The position numbers and the translations under genes were made by a program. The notes under the pieces are model-generated. The model was not told where the DNA came from. It worked only from the letters and a program-made list of their open reading frames with translations, and did not search any database. Positions 6,105 to 8,987 of a stretch of 8,987 nucleotides of DNA are shown here, in pieces. Numbering within the stretch: position 1 is the stretch's first letter; every line of letters begins with the position of its first letter. Location of the stretch: contig JAFADB010000269.1 of assembly GCA_023425225.1 (NCBI GenBank), positions 1 to 8,987 of the forward strand, written 5' to 3'. Source of the DNA: Pseudomonadota bacterium. GTDB taxonomy: Bacteria > Pseudomonadota > Gammaproteobacteria > Xanthomonadales > Xanthomonadaceae.

Positions 6105-7274
6105 TCAGTCCAGCACGCGGCAGAACACCGCCTTGAGGTAGCGCGATTCCTGCGCGTTGGCCATGAACGGGTGGTCGGGACCGGCGCCGGCGACCTTGAG
6201 GATCTGGATCGTGCGGCCGGAGAAGAACGAGGCGCGCCGCAGCATGTCCAGGAACTCCTGCTCGCCCACCAGCCCGGTGCAGGAGAACGTGGCGAACAGG
6301 CCGCCGGGCTTGACCACGCCCAGCGCCAGCTTGTTCATGTCCAGGTACTTCTTCAGCGCGGTGATGACCTGGTCGCGGTCGCGGGTCATCTTGGCCGGGT
6401 CCAGCACCACCACGTCGTACTGCTCGCCGCGCGCGGCGGCGTCGCGCAGGTACGGGAAGATGTCGGCCTGCACGAACCTGAGCTTGACGTCGTTGAGCCG
6501 CGCATTGCCCTTGGCGATGGCGATCACGTCCTCGTCGATGTCCACGCCGACCACCTCCTCGGCGCCGCGCACCTTGGCGTAGACGCCGAAGCCGCCGGTG
6601 TTGCAGCACAGGTCGAGCACGCGCTTGCCGGCCACGTGCTGGCTCAGCCACTGGCGGTTCTCGCGCTGGTCGGCGAAGAACCCGGTCTTGTGCGCGCCGG
6701 CCGGGTCGGCGCGGAACTTCACCCCGTACTCGCTGATGATCGCCGGCTCGGTGCCGGTGCTGTCGCGGAAGTCGAACGACTCCTGCTTCTGCACGTGCTC
6801 CTCGGCGAAGGTGTGGAAGCGGCAGCCGGGGAACTGCGCGCGCAGCGCGTCATAGATCCACTCGCGGTGGCGGAACATGCCGGCGGCGAAGAACTCCACC
6901 ACCAGCAGGTCGCCGTAGCGGTCCACCACCAGCCCGGACAGGCCGTCGCCCTCGCTGTGCACCACGCGCCAGGCGTCGGAGACCTCGTCCAGCCTGAGCA
7001 CCTCGCGGCGCAGCGCCACCGCCTCGGCGATCCGGCGCGCGAACCAGCGCTCGTCCACCGGCACGTCCTGGTGCGTCTCCAGGATGCGCACGGCGATGCG
7101 CGAATGGCCGTTGTAGAAGCCGCGGCCGATCCACTCGCCATCGACACCGACCACATCCACGATGCTGCCCGGCTTGGGCTTGGCGGCGGGCTTTTCCACC
7201 AGTTTCTGGAAGATCCAGGGGTGGCTGGAGCGCCAGGCGTTCTTGAGACGGACCACGGGGACGGGAGTATTCAT
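6105..7274 (-). CDS. rlmI: 23S rRNA (cytosine-C5)-methyltransferase RlmI family
   Basis: A 389-residue class I SAM-dependent methyltransferase of the RlmI/YccW family, which methylates a 23S rRNA cytosine (m5C1962 in E. coli). The N-terminal 70 residues form a PUA-like RNA-binding domain (SSHPWIF at 16-22). The middle domain contains SEGDGLSGLVVDRYGD (107-122). The Rossmann core shows HKTGFFADQRENR (195-207), SAM motif I VLDLCCNTGGFG (219-230), acidic motif GVDIDE (243-248), motif IV LDPAK (291-295) and the SCTG segment (331-334), whose C332 is the likely catalytic cysteine. Motif IV has Ala where E. coli RlmI has a second Pro. The ATG at 7274 aligns with the family N terminus; it lacks a normally spaced Shine-Dalgarno sequence. 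It is divergent from terC and appears monocistronic. Confidence 0.93.
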   Translation of the reverse strand: MNTPVPVVRLKNAWRSSHPWIFQKLVEKPAAKPKPGSIVDVVGVDGEWIGRGFYNGHSRIAVRILETHQDVPVDERWFARRIAEAVALRREVLRLDEVSDAWRVVHSEGDGLSGLVVDRYGDLLVVEFFAAGMFRHREWIYDALRAQFPGCRFHTFAEEHVQKQESFDFRDSTGTEPAIISEYGVKFRADPAGAHKTGFFADQRENRQWLSQHVAGKRVLDLCCNTGGFGVYAKVRGAEEVVGVDIDEDVIAIAKGNARLNDVKLRFVQADIFPYLRDAAARGEQYDVVVLDPAKMTRDRDQVITALKKYLDMNKLALGVVKPGGLFATFSCTGLVGEQEFLDMLRRASFFSGRTIQILKVAGAGPDHPFMANAQESRYLKAVFCRVLD

Positions 7275-7286
7275 CCACCCATTGTA
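7271..7286 (-). promoter_or_regulatory. rlmI start region: -10-like TACAAT and 3-codon minicistron
   Basis: On the minus strand TACAAT (7286-7281) sits six bases before the rlmI ATG, which would put the transcript start at or next to the start codon (leaderless). Read instead as RNA, the same bases hold ATG GGT GGA TGA (7282-7271), a three-codon open frame whose TGA overlaps the rlmI ATG as ATGA. No good -35 was found at 17 bp, so both readings are tentative. Confidence 0.35.
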
Positions 7287-7296
7287 TCGCCCGCGT

Positions 7297-7325
7297 TTGA
7301 CGCGTTCGCCGCGCACCCGCAGAAT
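7297..7325 (+). promoter_or_regulatory. sigma70-like promoter of terC
   Basis: TTGACG (7297-7302, five of six), an exact 17-bp spacer and CAGAAT (7320-7325, four of six). The start of transcription would be near 7332, immediately before the first paired bases of the riboswitch, and this agreement between independent signals raises confidence. Confidence 0.7.
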
Positions 7326-7330
7326 GCCCG

Positions 7331-7441
7331 GCAGAAGGGGAGTAGCTCCCGACGTTGTCGCCGTCATTACGGGCCGCATGCGATCACCGCAGGGCCCCGG
7401 TGCAACGGCAGCCGGTGCGCCGGCTGTGAGCGAGACCTTCG
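7331..7441 (+). promoter_or_regulatory. yybP-ykoY manganese riboswitch
   Basis: The leader of the TerC-family gene has both conserved ends of the yybP-ykoY aptamer. The 5' end is GAAGGGGAGTAGC (7334-7346), matching the family's AAAGGGGAGUAG loop L1. The 3' end is GAGCGAGACCTTC (7428-7440), matching the conserved GCnAGACCUU of loop L3 and P1. GAAGG (7334-7338) pairs with CCTTC (7436-7440) to form P1, and CAGCCGG/CCGGCTG (7409-7415/7420-7426) makes a 7-bp hairpin before L3. This class senses Mn2+ by direct binding between L1 and L3 and is often found before terC/alx, mntP and related metal exporters. The match and the downstream gene family support each other. Confidence 0.9.
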
Positions 7442-7456
7442 CCGCGACGGCGAAGG
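7436..7456 (+). promoter_or_regulatory. riboswitch expression-platform hairpin
   Basis: CCTTCGCCG (7436-7444), loop CGA and CGGCGAAGG (7448-7456) form a perfect 9-bp hairpin whose 5' arm contains the 3' strand of riboswitch helix P1. The two structures cannot coexist, so metal binding that stabilises P1 should dissolve this hairpin. It is followed by CCCCCTGTTT, only a weak U-tract, so it may act as a pausing or termination element or through translation. Confidence 0.6.
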
Positions 7457-7545
7457 CCCCCTGTTTCCGGAATCCCGCAGAACTTCCGTGCAGCAGCCAG
7501 CCTTCGCGGCCCTTGGCTCGTTCACTCACTCCAACGGGAATTCCG

Positions 7546-8505
7546 ATGCAAACGATAGGCAATGTATGGCTGTGGAGCGGCTTCGCGATCGTGGTGATCG
7601 CGGCGCTGCTGGCCGACCTGGTGCTGATGCGCCACGGCGGCCCGCACAAGGTCACCTTCAAGGAAGCGCTGTGGTGGTCGATCGGCTGGGTGCTGCTGGC
7701 GCTGAGCTTCAACGCCGGGCTGTGGTGGTACCTGCAGCAGACCGCCGGCGAGGCGGAGGCCAACCGCATCGGCCTGGAGTTCCTCACCGGCTACCTGGTG
7801 GAGAAGTCGCTGGCGGTGGACAACATCTTCGTGTTCCTGCTGGTGATGAGCTACTTCTCGGTACCCGAGCAGCTGCGCCAGCGCGTGTTGGTGATCGGCG
7901 TGCTCGGCGCGATCGTCCTGCGCGCGGTGATGATCTTCGCCGGCGCCGCGCTGCTGAACCAGTTCCACTGGCTGCTGTACGTGTTCGGCGCATTCCTGCT
8001 GTTCACCGGCATCAAGATGTGGTTCTCCGCCGGCGAGGAGCCGGACCTGGAGTCCAACCCGGCGCTGCGCTGGATGCGCAAACACCTGCGGCTCACCCCC
8101 GAGTACCACGGCAACCAGCTGGTGGTGGAGAAGGAGGGCAAGCGCTGGTTCACGCCGATGTTCGCGGTGCTGATCCTGATCGCGGTGACCGACGTGATCT
8201 TCGCGGTGGACAGCATCCCGGCGATCTTCGCCATCACCATGGACCCGTTCATCGTGCTGACCTCGAACGTGTTCGCGGTGCTGGGCCTGCGCGCGATGTT
8301 CTTCCTGCTGGCCGGCGCGGCCGACCGCTTCCACCTGCTGCCGTACGGGCTGGCGGTGATCCTGGTGTTCATCGGCACCAAGATGATGATCGTGGACCTG
8401 TACAAGATCCCGGTGCTGGTGTCGCTGGCCGCGGTGGTGCTGATCCTGGCCGCGACCATGATCCTGAGCGTGCTGCGCCCGGCCAAAGGGGGGCACGGCA
8501 AGTAG
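7546..8505 (+). CDS. TerC/Alx-family integral membrane protein, probable Mn2+ exporter
   Basis: A 319-residue inner-membrane protein with about nine hydrophobic helices. It carries the two symmetry-related acidic signatures of the TerC family: EKSLAVDNIFVF (86-97) in the first half and TDVIFAVDSIPAIFAIT (215-231) in the second, with D92 and D222 the likely metal-facing residues. TGIKMW (154-159) and FIGTKMM (275-281) are the matching repeat in each half, and a cytoplasmic loop rich in charged residues lies at about 161-203. The length is normal for the Alx/TerC group; Alx and its relatives export manganese, and older names refer to tellurite resistance. The ATG at 7546 begins the first helix region; GGGA lies seven bases upstream as a modest ribosome site. 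It is transcribed through a yybP-ykoY riboswitch, which strongly supports a manganese role. No ter operon partners are nearby, so tellurite resistance is not supported. Confidence 0.95.
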   Translation: MQTIGNVWLWSGFAIVVIAALLADLVLMRHGGPHKVTFKEALWWSIGWVLLALSFNAGLWWYLQQTAGEAEANRIGLEFLTGYLVEKSLAVDNIFVFLLVMSYFSVPEQLRQRVLVIGVLGAIVLRAVMIFAGAALLNQFHWLLYVFGAFLLFTGIKMWFSAGEEPDLESNPALRWMRKHLRLTPEYHGNQLVVEKEGKRWFTPMFAVLILIAVTDVIFAVDSIPAIFAITMDPFIVLTSNVFAVLGLRAMFFLLAGAADRFHLLPYGLAVILVFIGTKMMIVDLYKIPVLVSLAAVVLILAATMILSVLRPAKGGHGK

Positions 8506-8507
8506 TA

Positions 8508-8532
8508 CTCGGCTGATCGGTTTTCAGCCGAG
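8508..8532 (+). terminator. hairpin directly after terC stop (possible terminator)
   Basis: CTCGGCTGA (8508-8516) pairs perfectly with TCAGCCGAG (8524-8532) around a 7-nt loop, two bases after the TAG stop. The position suits a transcript end, but no T-run follows, so it may be a rho-assisted end or a stabilising 3' hairpin. Confidence 0.5.
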
Positions 8533-8562
8533 GCGACGAGGCAGATGCTCGGGATAATGAAC

Positions 8563-8591
8563 CCGTCGTCCCCGCGCAGGCGGGGACCCAG
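8563..8591 (+). repeat. 29-nt repeat, left arm of perfect inverted pair
   Basis: The 29 bases are the exact reverse complement of 8659-8687. Inside, CCCCGC and GCGGGG form their own small hairpin. Paired inverted copies are the arrangement of REP/BIME-like elements. A weaker copy in the same orientation lies at 4085-4106. Confidence 0.8.
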
Positions 8592-8631
8592 TGCCTGTGC
8601 CTTGAAAGGTGCAGCTACCGGGAGATTGCGC

Positions 8632-8689
8632 GGCTGATTGATTTCACCGCGCAAGTCGCTGGGTCCCCGCCTGCGCGGGGACGACGGAT
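8632..8689 (+). repeat. GC-hairpin repeat, right arm of inverted pair
   Basis: The core at 8659-8687 is the exact inverse of 8563-8591, separated by 67 bp. The longer unit from GGCTGATT (8632) also matches 4261-4318, including AAGTCGCTGG and a 23-base exact block (8664-8686). Transcribed together, the two arms could fold into one long stem. Confidence 0.8.
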
Positions 8690-8987
8690 TCGATTTTTCC
8701 GGGCATGAGCTGCGTCACCTCAATGCGCTTTCTGCGGCGACGACGAGTACAGCGTTTTCGGCGCTACGTTCCAAGTCCCGTCATCGCCAAGCGATCCCGC
8801 AACACCGCTGCCGCACGTCCCACCAACACGGGGACGAGGACTTTCCCGGACAGCCATGCACCTGCACGGGACGACGGCATGGCGCAACCGCCCGCGACAG
8901 GAACGCCCAGACCACCTCGCACCCGCGATTGTCCCGCCGGCGATTGCGAATATCCCGCCGCCACCGCCTTGCAAAGCCGGCGGCGGC
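8690..8987. other. right-end stretch with no recognised gene
   Basis: About 300 bp. An 84-codon minus-strand frame (8720-8974) lacks a convincing ribosome site, and its product is low-complexity and resembles translated repeat DNA, so it is not called. A weak CGTCCC/GGGACG inverted repeat (8816-8821/8831-8836) and GCACGGGACGACGG (8864-8877) look like decayed copies of the hairpin repeats. CCGCCGCC (8955-8962) pairs with GGCGGCGG (8979-8986) at the very edge and may be the stem of a terminator for whatever lies beyond. Confidence 0.5.

Noticed and set aside
4253..6136. 627-codon plus-strand frame opposite the dipeptidase
   Set aside because: It starts inside intergenic repeats and is antisense to a dipeptidase with a full metal site.
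7546..8505. Tellurite-resistance operon
   Set aside because: The gene is TerC family but no terZABDEF partners are present, and the manganese riboswitch points to a metal-export role.
5994..8516. 840-codon plus-strand frame
   Set aside because: It runs antisense to rlmI and out of frame through terC. Its product is His/Arg/Gln/Ala low-complexity with no domain, while rlmI and terC have complete motifs.
8563..8687. CRISPR-like spacing of repeats
   Set aside because: Only two copies, in inverted rather than direct orientation, each with an internal stem, and no cas gene nearby.
8720..8974. 84-codon minus-strand open frame
   Set aside because: No convincing ribosome site, low-complexity product, and part of it reads through decayed repeat DNA.

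Overview
The window is very GC-rich chromosomal DNA from a gammaproteobacterium, most likely of the Xanthomonadaceae/Rhodanobacteraceae group (Xanthomonas, Lysobacter, Luteimonas and relatives). This rests on the strong G/C third-position bias, a LacI-family box of the kind seen in Xanthomonas sugar regulons, and GC-rich hairpin repeats scattered between genes. The assignment is inferred from style; no marker gene fixes the genus. Six protein genes are supported, one of them cut by the left edge. No tRNA, rRNA, CRISPR array, intact mobile element or phage gene was seen.

Left block (about 1-3830, all minus strand): a compact four-gene cluster, read right to left as a DHA1-type MFS transporter, a LacI-family repressor of the GntR type (4-nt GTGA overlap), an exported major-royal-jelly/SMP-30-like beta-propeller protein (13-nt gap) and the start of a Tat-exported protein (63-nt gap). 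A sigma70-like promoter in front of the transporter has a perfect 14-bp palindrome lying on its -10 element. The simplest reading is an autoregulated operon in which the LacI protein represses its own transcript until a sugar or sugar-acid ligand appears. The substrate cannot be told from the sequence.

Middle block (about 3830-7274): a roughly 750-bp gene-free stretch with several GC-rich hairpin repeats, including two related composite units in direct orientation. Then come two minus-strand housekeeping-type genes: a periplasmic M19 (renal-type) dipeptidase, and rlmI, a 23S rRNA m5C methyltransferase. A 300-bp hairpin-bearing spacer separates them.

Right block (7275-8987): rlmI and a plus-strand TerC/Alx-family membrane protein gene diverge from a shared 271-bp region. 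This region holds a good promoter, a yybP-ykoY manganese riboswitch beginning almost at the predicted start of transcription, a hairpin that competes with riboswitch helix P1, and a possible helix that hides the ribosome binding site. Together these point to a manganese-induced metal exporter. Downstream of terC is a hairpin directly after the stop codon, then a perfect inverted pair of 29-nt repeats, and about 300 bp in which no gene was recognised.

I see no clear new defence or mobile system. The most useful observations are the operator/promoter that moves the transporter start codon, the two-layer riboswitch leader of terC, and the repeat family.
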